This document shows, one piece after another, positions 26,151 to 37,477 of a stretch of DNA of 64,000 nucleotides. The translations under genes were made by a program, and so were the position numbers. The notes below the pieces were generated by a model. That model worked only from the letters and a program-made list of their open reading frames with translations, was not told the origin of the DNA and ran no database searches. Positions within the stretch are counted from its first letter, which is position 1. The number at the start of each line of letters is the position of its first letter. The stretch is taken from contig OZ017796.1 of assembly GCA_963969395.1 (NCBI GenBank), forward strand, positions 46,180,243-46,244,242, written 5' to 3'. The stretch is from Pseudoscleropodium purum. Taxonomy: Eukaryota; Streptophyta; Bryopsida; Hypnales; Brachytheciaceae.

Positions 26151-27277
26151 GGTTTATTTGAAGACCTCCTACCTATGTCCAAGCACCTATTCATTCATTT
26201 CTAGCAATTCTTCGATCTTTAATCCCTTAAAAAAAGAGGGGGAGTTTGGATTTCTAAAATTGTAAAGATGTATTATAAAATACAATTTAGAAGAATAATT
26301 TAATGATGATACTCAAATAGATAATTGTAAAATATATTTCATAGATCATATCCATATAGTTAGTTCAACTATTATTCAAAACAATATTTTTCAATAAAAT
26401 TTGAAGCTAAAAATTTGAAATTCCTTCTGGAATTGATTGTAGATTAAATATTTGTGATTTTCACAAGAATTTTTTCTTTGAAGTTCAAAATTTTAAGTTC
26501 TAATTATAATAGCTTTTGAAGATTTGACTTTTAGTTTTTTGTTCAAGTTGTTTTGAAGAATCATTTTTTGAATTGAAAAAGGTTACTTTGGGAGACTAGA
26601 CCTACCAATACCTGTTGAATAATAGAATATTTGTAAAGCAAAGTCTTTGAAATCTATACTAGTCAAATTTTAAAACACTAATACAAAAATCTTCAAAAAA
26701 ATTGATGAATGGAAAAACAAGCAATCTTATGTGCATGGGATATATTTACACTTATCTATTGTTCAAAATTTGAACGCCTTATACTTTAGGGGTTAACCTC
26801 TAAAATCCCAAAAGTTCATCAAGGGACTCTTGAAGGATTGTTAGATATCTATGATCTCAATTTTGTAAGATTTTCTGAATTTTTTTTCAAGATAAGAAAT
26901 TGATTGACTTTCTAGGAATATCATTTTTATTTCAATCAGTACCTATGAACAAAAATTATGCTACAATAAACCTACAACATGTGAAAGTAGGCAATCTAAA
27001 AAAAAATGGAAACAATTATTTTAAATTATTTCTTATATACTATATTTTCCTATGTGGAAAGATTGTATTCATTTCATTTGAATAAGTAATGTGAAAATTA
27101 TGAAGCTTCTTGTTTGCTAGAAATTTTAGCAAATTCTTGAGAAAATAATATAGTAAATCCATTTTTTAACTCAATTTTAATAAATTTTCCAAATAAAATT
27201 GCTCAAGGTTTAGTTCATTTTTTTATAACAATCTCACCATTGAAATTAGTGTATTTCAATTCCATCTTAGAGCTATC
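26151..27277. other. AT-rich intergenic DNA with a palindromic transposon-end relic
   Basis: No gene seen. At about 26774-26797 a palindrome combines a CTTTAGGGG right end and a CCTCTAAA left end around a single TTAA, resembling two termini of the TTAA element family placed back to back without an element body. Confidence 0.5.
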
Positions 27278-27545
27278 AACAGTCATTAGGAAAAATTTGA
27301 ACCCAAGAAGGCCATTAAGGTTTTGTTTTTTGACACTCCAAAATGCAAGTACAAAAAATAAAAATAAAAATTAACATTAAAAAATATTAAAACCTTATAT
27401 GGTGCTAATGTGGCACAAGTAGTGCCATATTAGATGCTTTAATTAAATAATAAATAAATAAATAACTTTAATTCTTCTTTTATTGCATTGGAGGGTTCAA
27501 AACTTGCAGATCTCCCAAGGGCTGAAATTTTTTGTAGTATTCATT
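27278..27545 (+). repeat. Dispersed repeat, inverted partner at 49.0-49.3 kb
   Basis: Shares with the reverse complement of 49.005-49.290 kb the ordered blocks 'aaggccattaag', 'tgcaagtac', 'agtgccatattagatgct' and 'aattcttctttt', with diverged AT-rich sequence between. Length is about 270 bp. No inverted termini or coding capacity seen. Confidence 0.6.
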
Positions 27546-27584
27546 TTTCTTTCTATCTTGTATCTACTTTGACTTTACAATTTT

Positions 27585-28504
27585 TTAACCCCTAAAGTTC
27601 CATAATTGCATTGTCACCAAAAAAAAAGCTCAAAAATTGCCATTTTTATTACAAGTAGCAAACTTTTTTTGACATATATAACCATAGGATCTTGTACTAT
27701 GTAGTATCAAAAACATGTGGTAAAAATTTCAGACATTTCCACTGCATGGATTGCAAGATATAAGCATTCAAATTCACTAAAATCATTTTTTTGCCTTGCA
27801 AAAAGCCAGGCAGCTACACTTCACAAGCTAACTTTTCTATGAAAAAATGACCAAAACAATTGTGCTTCTTTGGATTCTTTTCCTAGACAAGTTGTCCACG
27901 TGCTTGAAAAATTTCTGATAATTTGGAATTGTGCAACATATAGGAAAAAAATAATAAGTAGGTAGTAGTAGAGAATGATTCAAAATATTAAATTATTAAG
28001 AATTAAAATATGGAATTGAAAAATGAAAATCCCAATGTTGAAATGTTGTAATAAATAACTTACATCCTAGGATTTTATTTATTTCAAAAATATCAAAAAT
28101 TGGGTGAGATAAAGGATTTCAAAGTTTATTTTAGAATAAGAAATCCATAACTACCCACAAACAAAAAATCTGCATAACTTTTGACTTGTTGATCAAAATG
28201 GAATGATTCAAAGCTTTCCTTATATATATAAGTCTAGAGGACCAATTTCAAGTGTCGATTTCTGAAAAAAGTGATTTTTTCTCATCTATCCACACTATCT
28301 AGTTACGAAAAAAAAAGGAAAATATTAGATTATAACTTTTGACTCTTATTTCCAAATGTCATGAATTTTGTTGCACATGAGAAATATTTCTCGTCTACAC
28401 TTTTTATAAAAATTTCAGCCTAAAATATAGAAATTTTTGGTCACAACTATCTACCCAAAATTTCTATATAGCCAAAAAATACAAGCCGGTCTTTTAGGAG
28501 TTAA
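27585..28504 (-). mobile_element. TTAA-flanked inverted-repeat element, copy 5 (inverted, 912 bp)
   Basis: Starts TTAACCCCTAAAG (27585) and ends CTTTTAGGAGTTAA (28504). Internal order is reversed relative to copies 1-4 and 7: the 'gctccaaaattgcc'-like block comes first and the 'ggcaacata'-like block last. Non-coding. Confidence 0.83.
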
Positions 28505-29699
28505 AGAATGAAAGTCACCTTCAGTTTTTATATTCCAAACTTCCACTCAATTCTTCAATTTATAAAAAATATTAATTCGAAATCTATAGTACAAAAATTT
28601 CAAGTTAAGAAGATTCAAAGTCTTCTAATATGGTCAAGAATCTAATTAGGCTTGTAACAAAAGAAACTTGTTTCTTCACTTTATACACTTAAATCTTGTG
28701 ATTCATATGGTTAAAGTTTCTAAAATTTCTTCCACACATTTTTATACAAGTCTAATATAAGATACCATCATTTTATATATAAAAAAAACTATGTAAATTT
28801 CTTTTTGCATTAAAATTGATAGTTTTGATTATTTTTTGACAAAAATAACAACCTTGGTACTTTAGAGGCAAATAACCTTTCAAACAAATGACATTTCTTT
28901 TCAACCACTTCAATGTACATAATATATAATTCATACAAAGATATAAAAATAAATGTGCAAAAATAAAAATAAATAAAATGATTCATATGTTGAAGGATTA
29001 AGCAAAGATTGATTGCATTTTCGTGAAAAAAAATAAGGTAACTAAAGTAGATTCACGATTCCATTGCAATTCATGCTGTCTACTTTGGATGGATGAAAAA
29101 TCAAGTGTTTATATAACATAGAGAATGAAAGAGAAGAGGATAACAATTAAAATATTTTTTTTAGAGGAATACATATGTTTGAGGTTTAGGCTTAGGGGGT
29201 GTTTATAGATAGGCCCCCTTGGTTGCTAGTTCAAAGTTAGCCGATAGAAGTGAGCAAAAACCCAATTACATAAGATTTCTTGGAGTCTGTCCTTATTTAT
29301 TTGTGCAATATTCTTTGTAAGAATGATGCTTCCATTTCTTACTTTTTTGCAAAATTGCAAGACTTTAAATTTATTTATATTATCTATTTTGATTGATATT
29401 CTATACATTGTTCAAAAATTGTTTAAGATTTTCAATGTAAACTTGTTGATATCTCTACTATCGTGGAAACAAAGGTGTCATTTAGAATTGAGATGTGCTT
29501 TCTTTCTATTTCTTAAGAACTTGAACTATGACACATTTAATCCAACTACAAGTTTTTAAGTTTTTTCTAAATTTAGATTCCTATCTAATTACTTCCATGC
29601 CTTGCCTAAAAAAGTAAAGGGGTCCAAATTCCAATGTCAAAATGATTAGGGATCCTATAAGTACTGATTTAGAAGTTACCCTAACATTTGTAAAGTTTT
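28505..29699. other. AT-rich intergenic DNA, no gene seen
   Basis: Short chance frames only. A 78-codon plus frame at 29.32-29.56 kb lies just upstream of the hAT remnant and might be a decayed part of it, but I recognise no motif. Confidence 0.5.
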
Positions 29700-30345
29700 T
29701 TTATTGAGGTTGTTTGTATAGCTTTAGAATCTAGATTTAAAGACAATAATGTCACCAATGCTTTGAAAATCCTTAATTCAATTCACATGCCTCGTAAGCA
29801 AATTGATTTAGCACCAAAAAGGATTGTAAACTTCAATATTATTTTGCAAAAATACAAGTAGGAAAAAAGCTAAGGAAAAAAAATTCTTCATTTAATAGAT
29901 GCAACAACTAATAAGCAATAATTTTTTGCTTTGAAGTTACAAGAAAGTATTGAGTGGATGGCCAAAACTTTTGGAGATTTACAAGCTTCAATTAGTTGTA
30001 ATCCATCTTTGAAATTGAGATATCCTAACCTTCTAACCCTTGCTAAAAATTGCAAAATGTCAATGTGTGAGCATCACAACATGTGAAAGGAATTTCTTTG
30101 TATAGAATAATATTAAGCAAAAGCTTCAAAATTGCATGACAACAACAAATTTAGATAGTGTTGTATGATTGGCATTGGATGGACCAAAGAAAGACTTCAA
30201 TAGTTTATTATAGTGGATGCCATTGTCTTGTAGATTGATTCCATTGTGTTTCAACATTTATATAAAAATTCTAAGTAGTACCTTGTGGAGGCAATAAAAG
30301 AACCATTTGAAGAACATGAGGTGAAAACTTTGATTCCTAAATTCT
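29700..30345 (+). pseudogene. Decayed hAT-superfamily transposase (C-terminal part)
   Basis: Read with two frame changes and several in-frame stops, this stretch gives three pieces in the order expected for a hAT transposase. First is ESRFKDNNVTNALKILN (from about 29727). Next is LRYPNLLTLAKNC (about 30017-30055), then TTCERNFF and NIKQKLQNCM with NLDSVV and LALDGP (about 30075-30190). The CER...IK.KL.N pattern is the conserved C-terminal dimerisation (hATC) region that follows a 'yPnL..lA' block. The zinc-finger and the DDE acidic residues cannot be made out. Stops inside conserved blocks show it is dead. The GC-rich miniature element at 49.45 kb has hAT-like ends, but nothing links the two directly. 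Confidence 0.72.
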
Positions 30346-30809
30346 TTTGATTTCTTGCAAACTTTTCATTATTATTTTTAACTCCATCTTAGATGAGTTG
30401 GGACAATGAACGTTCAAATAGTGAAGAACTAAGTCTCATAACTAAGTATGTCTAATTCAATTCCTACCAAGGATGCAATGTCAATTAGTACTTTTAGCTT
30501 GAAATTTTTATTTTTAAAAACCATTCTTGAATTCTAGAAGTTTAGCCAAATTCTAATTTCAATTTGGAGGAAATTGGCTGGTGAAAATTTGATATTGTAA
30601 GAAAATAAACTAGTACTTTTGTAATTGAGACTTGAGAGTATGCAACTAGACAATGACCATTGAAGAAAAAACGGTCCATTTTTGTAGGAGGAAATGAGGT
30701 GGAAGAGCTCCAAAAGTTTCCCAAACATAGATCATACTCAAGATTGTTGATTTACAAAACAATTGATTTCAAGTGTCAAACTAAGGTGGAGGCACCAATA
30801 ACTGATCAT

Positions 30810-31380
30810 TTAACCCCTAAAGTTCCTTGCTTATGTTTTCACCAAAAACGCTCCAAAATTGTCATTTCTTATAAAAGTTTCAAAATTTAGAAAAAAAAAC
30901 ATTTTTGGACACATGTAACCATAGGATCTTGTAGTACACTACTTTGAAAAGATGTGGTAAAAATTTCAGAAATTGAAAAATGAGTTCAATAAAGGAATTC
31001 AAAGTTTGTTTTGGGGTAGAGAATCTATAATTGTCCACAAACTAAAACACCTCATAACTTTTGACTCATTGATCAAAATCGAATGATTTAAATCTATTAA
31101 TGTATATAAATCTAGAAAATTAATTTCAAATTTGGGGTTTTGGAAAAAAGGATTTTTTCAGATCTACCTGGCCTATTTGAGTTGAGAAACAAACTACATA
31201 CTAGGCTATAACTTTTGACTCATATTTCCAAATGTCCTGAAATTTAGTGTACATGAAAGATATTCTTTGTCTACACCTTCTTTGAAGATTTGGGCCAAAA
31301 ACATGGAAATCTCTAGTCATACGTACCTGCCCAAAATCTCTATATTGCCAAAAAACACTGTTTGGTCTTTTAGGGGTTAA
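30810..31380 (-). mobile_element. TTAA-flanked inverted-repeat element, copy 6 (inverted, internal deletion, 563 bp)
   Basis: Both ends are well kept: TTAACCCCTAAAG at 30810 and CTTTTAGGGGTTAA ending at 31380. About 360 bp of the middle are missing compared with the 928-bp form; the break falls near 30975. Orientation as copy 5. An apparent 115-codon minus frame crosses the right end and is element sequence, not a gene. Confidence 0.83.
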
Positions 31381-31789
31381 GCAATTTGAAAGCACATTTT
31401 GCGCAATATGAGTTGGTGGATATTTTTTATATGTATAAAGGTTGTAAATATGGGGATTGCTGAATATTAATATTAATATTTCAAAAATTGAAATTAAAGT
31501 GCATTTTGAGAGGCAAAAGAACTTTTGACTCATGATAAACAATATCAAGAGTCTTCCAATTTAAGACACACTTTCCTACTTCCTACTTGTTCACTATATC
31601 ATGTAATGTGTCATAACGTTAATAACCTTATTTGTTCCAACCTTAAAAAGGACAAAAAAAACCCACCCAATTTTGAGATTTGACTTGGGGTTGGAAATTG
31701 CACACCCTCCACTGGGCATGGTGGGCATGGTTGGCATGGTTGGTTATGGGTGCCTCTACTTTAACTTCACTTTTCCATGTGTATTGAGG
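31381..31789. other. AT-rich spacer, no gene seen
   Basis: Contains a short 'ggcatggt' triplication near 31.72-31.74 kb. Nothing else recognised. Confidence 0.6.
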
Positions 31790-32202
31790 TAAGGTAGGAG
31801 GTTGTAATTGCGACCCTTTCCTTGCAACTGCCCCATAGCTGGTTGTAAAATAGATGGAATGTGATCTTTAAACGGACCACTGTTGCTATTGAATGAATGA
31901 AGAAAAATTTATTTATTTTATTTCAAGAGCCAATCATTTCCTCCATGGTTTAGAAATTGCTTTAGAAGTTGCAAGGGACAGATTTTGGGAGACCTATGGT
32001 CACAAATAGGTACCTACTACAGAAATCTTTGAAAACTCATAAGTAATTCAAAAATGCTTCGAAAAATATGAAACCACTTGTGTTACGTTTATCATCCATT
32101 TTTCTTTCTCTGAAAAATGAGCTGAAAATATTTCTGTTCACGAAAATCTATGAAGAAGGCGGATCAGCCCTTAAAGGGTCGCTTTTTGAGCCTCCTACCT
32201 TA
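31790..32202 (+). mobile_element. 413-bp inverted-repeat element (TA-flanked), copy 1
   Basis: The left end TAAGGTAGGAGG...GCGACCCTTT and the right end AAAGGGTCGC...CCTCCTACCTTA are inverted copies of about 30 bp. The reverse complement of the whole unit recurs at 54534-54947 (414 bp) with clear similarity along its length. Both copies are edged by TA, which may be the target duplication. It has no coding capacity, so it is a miniature element; the superfamily is not certain (mariner-like would fit TA). Its right end supplies the stop codon of the coding fragment next to it. Confidence 0.82.
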
Positions 32203-32298
32203 CTCCGTGATTTTTTGGAGGATCACTGCGTCAGTGCCTAGCTCGTCCTTTGTGACGGTAGCTCCCCCTTCGAAGCCGACAAACCCAATGAATCCCGA
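32200..32298 (-). pseudogene. C-terminal exon of an unrecognised protein, ended by a transposon
   Basis: After a good acceptor (cagcttgtgcag|TCG) 32 codons read SGFIGFVGFEGGATVTK, then DELGTDAVILQKITE and TAA. The composition is clearly protein-like in otherwise AT-rich DNA. The TAA is the first three bases of the inverted repeat of the 413-bp element, so the element fixes the C terminus. A second exon-like piece lies 100-160 bp upstream (see next entry). I do not recognise the family. It is either a small expressed gene whose end was replaced, or the remnant of a broken gene. Confidence 0.5.
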
Positions 32299-32371
32299 CT
32301 GCACAAGCTGTGGGTTTACATATAAATATATAATGAATGTGCAAGATTGATCCAGTGTAATTTATTGTGCA

Positions 32372-32425
32372 CCTCCATGCACAAGTTCCAACGCAATTTG
32401 ATTGCTGAGAGTATCTGCCTCAGTG
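32372..32425 (-). pseudogene. Upstream exon-like piece of the same unrecognised gene
   Basis: Behind a strong acceptor (ttgtttgtcag|TC) the frame reads VTEADTLSNQIALELVHG, then GAG|gtgcac as a possible donor. The phase of that donor does not join cleanly to the exon at 32298. The copies of 'cttgtgca' at both exon edges leave the junction ambiguous, or there has been a small rearrangement. Farther upstream (about 32704-32575, minus) another short open stretch begins MGTVCEAESTVTEATLF. Unrecognised. Confidence 0.4.
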
Positions 32426-33924
32426 ACTGACAAACAATTCTTCGATCGGAGTACAAGTTCCATGTGAACCTGCCTGGCCTGGTGGAACGGAACTTGAGAA
32501 GATTTCACTCGTACTAGCTGAACTCAAGCTTAACTTACTGATCGAACCCCCAAACAGATTCAACAGAAATGTAACTTATCCGCATAGACTTGGTGTAAAC
32601 AAAAATTTGACAAAACTAGCTGTGTGGAACCATGATTGCTTCTGAGTACTGGTGAAGAGGGTGGCCTCAGTTACGGTACTCTCGGCCTCGCAGACTGTGC
32701 CCATGCTTCATGATTGATCTTGTCTTTTAACCGGATTGATCAACGTGGTGGGGTTGAGGTCGGAACTCATCCTAGAGAAACTAAGTTTTTTGAGAATCTT
32801 ATCCTCAATCCGTTAGGGTTTCAACCTGAGTGATCAACAATGTATGAAGACATCTCGAGCTCAATGCCTATTTACCTGACTGGCTGAAGTAAGTAGCAGT
32901 GTATAAAAGTAACTAAACCTAAACTAGTCCGAATTAGCATTTGAACACGCTTCCTGTACTAAAATTGTTGGGTCTTGGCCGGTGGGAGACAAAACATGAT
33001 TCCAGATTTATCTTTTACCGTTCTTTCAGATACCTTTATACAGTGTCTACAAACATAGCAAGAGTTTTCAGAGTGCTTGACAAAAGGGAGCCCAAATCGA
33101 TTCTCAACCCTGTCAAAGCGAGGTTGAAATTTCCAGGCAAGGATCTATAGAGTTCGATTTTAGAAATTGGTCACAAGTAGGTGTAGTGAAGTTACCTTTC
33201 CTTTCCTTCACTTCAGTTAACTTACTTAGCCAAGATCGCAATGAATCCGTTTTCCATCTGCCATGATCGATCTCCGATTGAATTTGAAAGGAATGAATGA
33301 CACCCCTTCATTTCTGTAAGTTCGATCAGTCGTCAAGACCTGCAATCAGAAGTCAGACGACTGTGCTAAGATCAGTTAAGTGCTCCGTGAGTGCCACTTT
33401 GCTGTGCGCATGCAGAGCTTGCCTCGCTTGCCAGGCCAGACTGACGGTGGTCTTGCCACACCATCCGTCCGTCCGTCCATCCATCCATCCATTTCCAGGC
33501 ACCTCTGAATCTCTGATCTTCAGCTTTTAGTAGCCTAGTCCAAGACTGTGTTCAAAGGAATAAATGAAATGCTAATCATAGCATCCAGAACCATTCAACC
33601 TGCACCTCCTCATTCTGGGGAAAGCACTTGCAAGTTTCATGTGTACTTCCATCAATGTGCATAGGATCCACACTGAAACGGGGGTAAGCGAAGCGAAGCT
33701 AAGGTAAGGTAAGGAAAGGAAAGGGAGGCTCCCTGTTCTGCGGGTGGGCCTAACGGCATGATCATACTCAAAACTCGAGAGTCAAGAGTCAAGAGGTGAG
33801 GCTTCTCAGCTTACGGTCCGTCAGTAGGACTTCCCTGCTCCCCTCATCATACATTTGTCTAAATATCTTGGAGGGAGAAGTTGCATAAGGTCAGGGAGTC
33901 TGCTCATAAAGCGACTATTTAAGA
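32426..33924. other. GC-raised stretch upstream of the coding fragment
   Basis: Moderate GC with no accepted gene. It may be the former upstream region of the minus-strand fragment at 32.2-32.4 kb. It includes the GTCC/ATCC microsatellite at 33461 and an AAGGT/GGAAA run near 33.69-33.73 kb. Confidence 0.45.
33461..33494. repeat. (GTCC)n/(ATCC)n microsatellite
   Basis: Compound tetranucleotide run: three GTCC units followed by four ATCC units. Confidence 0.95.
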
Positions 33925-34190
33925 GCCGATTGCCTTGGGGGGGAAGCTAAACTCCTTGAAACAATTCTGAGCAAATTTTTGTAGGAAAAAAACAATGGAA
34001 TTGGCATCTTACCTAAGTCGTTTCATTGATTTTTTGGACCTTGGTGGAATTAGTTATGAATTTTTGAAGTTGAAATGTAGTGGTTACTAAAGTCACCACC
34101 TCCTCAAATGTACATTGTTGGTATGTTGAAGAAAGCAAAATGTACCTTTGTGTCATGATTGCTTTTAGAGCATAGGCACTTTTAGAGCTT
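33925..34190 (+). repeat. Third copy of the 25.7-kb repeat
   Basis: Shares 'taaactccttgaaa', 'atggaattggca', 'ttggtggaattagttatgaa' and the tail 'atgattgcttttagagc' with the tandem pair at 25.71-26.15 kb, in the same order and orientation. Confidence 0.7.
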
Positions 34191-36541
34191 ATGAATTATA
34201 GTACATGAAATTTCCTTGATTTCCATTTGCATTTTCTTTCATTTCAATTGATGATTTCTATTGTAGTGGACCCAAAGATCAATATAATAGAGAAAAAAAA
34301 ATAATATTGACAGAGCATTGCATTGGGAAGCCTACAGAGTTTGAAAAATATAGATCATGCATGGTAGACTTCTTCCTTTTTGCTTACTTGCATTGAATTT
34401 TATTTTATACATTTATACACAATTGGAATGCTATTAAATTTTTTTACAAAATGAAGTGAAAATGCTATGGTTCCATGTAAATAAACAAAATTCTCATTCC
34501 AATTCAACTAATTCAACTAAGTTCATACATTTTTGCATACATGAAAAGCTCCTTCTACATCATCAAGGTTAACGTATATTGATCCATTTATGGGGCTCTT
34601 GCTCCAATGGTAAATACATTTTCTCCCCCCTATTGCACCTAAATTCTTTACATAAAAAAGGCTTAAGTATTTACTCCCGTTGCCCCCAAATCATTTTGGG
34701 GATAAAATAATCTCATATTGGAATTGCACTATAAAAAATGAATATGTAGAATGATATTGATTTCTCACGGTGCAATACTATAGTGGTACACGTAGTACAA
34801 ATACATGGGATTGTAATACATATTGTAAGCACCCAATAACATTGATTTTGATAAAATCTGAGCTCATTTTAACTAGTTTTTTCAAACCATGGAACTATTA
34901 TGGAGCAAAGGTAGCAACATTTATGTATTTGCAAAAATGAAAGATCATGTGTCTAAATTCAATTCCATTCATATTTTATTTTGCTTAAAAGATTGCACGT
35001 TGACAATCTTCCTTTTACTAGTCTTAAAAGGGCTAACATTTACAACTTTGATAGTTATGATTTTATAGCATATTGTGAATCAAAAACACTCATAATTTGG
35101 TAGAAGAAAAATACACGTTTTAAAGATCGTATAGTTGAATTTCAAAAGTTGAAGACCCCAAATCAAACTTGGAAGCACTAGAGTTTAGTTATAAGATAAC
35201 AATGTTGACTACATTGAGCAAATATATTATTCAAAGTTTGTTCCTTGATTTCACCAACTAGTCATGAAAGAATTTATTATTAAGAGTCAAAATGACCCCC
35301 TCCAAATGTAAGTTTTTTTCTTTCAAGCTATAAAAATGTATGGCATAATATTTGAAAAAGTTGACTACATGGATTGTGAGACAGAAGCCTAATAGGCTTA
35401 ACAAACTTTGAATCCCTAGTTGATTGATATTTTTGTAGTATGCAAAATTGAGGTTGAATGCTCAAAGATCGTTTAGAGACCACATATAAATACACCATAC
35501 AAATTTCTATAAAATCTTTTTTAATGAAATGAACATATTTTGTTTTTGTATTTGCTATTATATACAATGGTGTGAAGATGTATTTTAAAATGACATTGTA
35601 GTCATAATTCAATCATTTCCAATCTTTGTAGGCTTTGCTTGAGAAATTAATTGAATTCCAATTGAGGTTCCAATTGGTTACCTCAAAAAACTTTTCAATT
35701 CCCTTAGTTGAAAAAATGTTCAAGTTCTTTATAGACTTGACTCTTATTTGTAGAGTAGATCCTTTCAACTCTAATTTTTTTATTTTAAATTCCAAATTTT
35801 TTTCCACCTTTGGTAAAATTTTATAGCAATTTGAACTTGGGATATATAACCATAGAGTGCTTATTTTCTAAATTTAGAGTGTCACAATAAAAGAAAGTTG
35901 CACTATAATATTCTGCACCATATTGATAATTTACAAAGAAAATTCCAAATTTTTGAAGGATCAATTGCATTTGATAAGAATTGATTCACTTTTATTTAGA
36001 AGTTTATAGTCCTTTCAAATTTTCAAAAAAAATTCAAATTTTTTACAACTACTGTAGTAGAAGACATGCAATCACATCTCTGAAAAATAAATACAAAAAA
36101 TCACATTCATAGTTAATTGCAAATGAAGCTTGGAAGAGTAGTAATAGGCTTGTTTCTTGAAGGTAGATTTCAATTGATGTCAAAATTTGGATAATTGTGA
36201 ACTTGTTATGGTAGAATTTAACCATTGGAAAATTTTTGGGGCCTCTGGATGCCTACAAGTTACCACAGCCTATGAATGTAGGGAACGGGTCCGGCACAAC
36301 AGTCTGACATGGCTGAGACCCTGCCATGTCATTGACTCATTTAAATTTAAATTTAAATTAATTAATTAATTTTTGCATTTGGAGACTAAATTTATTTATT
36401 TATTATAATTTATTATAATTTATAAAATTTTAATTTATTTAATGAAAAAGAATATTCTGACAGCGAGCCATTTCCCTTGCTACAGGGAACAACTACGGGG
36501 GACCATGCCCGATACAGGCTTTTGGACCCCCCCAAATTCTT
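34191..36541. other. AT-rich intergenic DNA, no gene seen
   Basis: Short mirror-image frames near 35.6-35.8 kb on both strands are chance. At about 36340-36365 there is a palindromic AAATTT/TTAATTAA run. No gene found. Confidence 0.6.
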
Positions 36542-37477
36542 CTAATGCTCTGAAGGATAAGCCTTGTGTTTTGGGCAACATAATTTTTTTAGATAGGTGC
36601 ATATAAGTGGAGATTTGAATTATTTAGGTTGAAATTTTTTTACAAGGTGTGGATGAGGAACATCTTTCATGAGTACTAAATTTCAATTCATTTAAGTATA
36701 CAAGTGAAAAGCTATGATGCAAAATGTTGTTTGTTTCTCAACTCAAGCAATCCAGGTAGATCAAGAAAAAATCACTTTTGTCATAAATAAAAATTTGAAA
36801 TTGGTTCTCTAAATTTACATATATATGGAAAACTTTGAATCATTCCATTTTGATCAATGGGATGAAAGTTATGAGAATTTTAATTTGTGTGCAATCATGA
36901 ATTCTCTAATCTAAAATAAACTTTGAAGTCTTTTATTTAATTCAATTTTCAATATTTTTGAAAAAAAATAAAACCTTAGGATGTAGATTGCTTATTACAA
37001 CATTGCAACCATTGGGATTGGCATTTTTCAATTCCATAACCAAATTAGTAACAATTTAGTATTTTGACTCATTCTCTACTTCTTTCTACTTACTATTTTT
37101 TTCCTATGTGTTGTACAATTCCAAATGATATGAGAATTTTTAAATATGTAGCCAACTTGCTTTGAAGAATGAATTCAAAGAGTTACAACCATTTTGGACA
37201 TTTTTTCATACAAATGTGACCTTGTGAAGTGCAACTGCCCAGTTTTCACAAGGGCCCCCAAAGGCTTTTTGTCAATTCAAATGCTAATATCTTGCAATCT
37301 ACACAGTGGAATTTTTTGAAATTTTTTCCACATCTTTTAAATTTGCGTACTACAAGATCCTATGGTTGAACATGTTAAAGAATATTTTCAATATTTTTTT
37401 TTAAAACTTGTACTAGAGATGGCAATTTTGGAGCATTTTTAGTGGTGAAAACATAGTCAAGCAACTTTAGGGATTAA
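36542..37477 (+). mobile_element. TTAA-flanked inverted-repeat element, copy 7 (928 bp, left end mutated)
   Basis: The right end is ACTTTAGGGATTAA (to 37477). The left edge has decayed to CTAATGCTCTGAAGG (36542). The interior, including 'ggcaacataatttttt', 'gtggagattt' and 'caaatgtgaccttgtgaag', follows copy 4 throughout. The span between edges is again 928 bp. Confidence 0.8.

Noticed and set aside
34590..34655. tRNA-like or SINE-like sequence ('ttgctccaatggtaaa')
   Set aside because: It resembles an A box, but there is no matching B box, acceptor stem or anticodon arm downstream.
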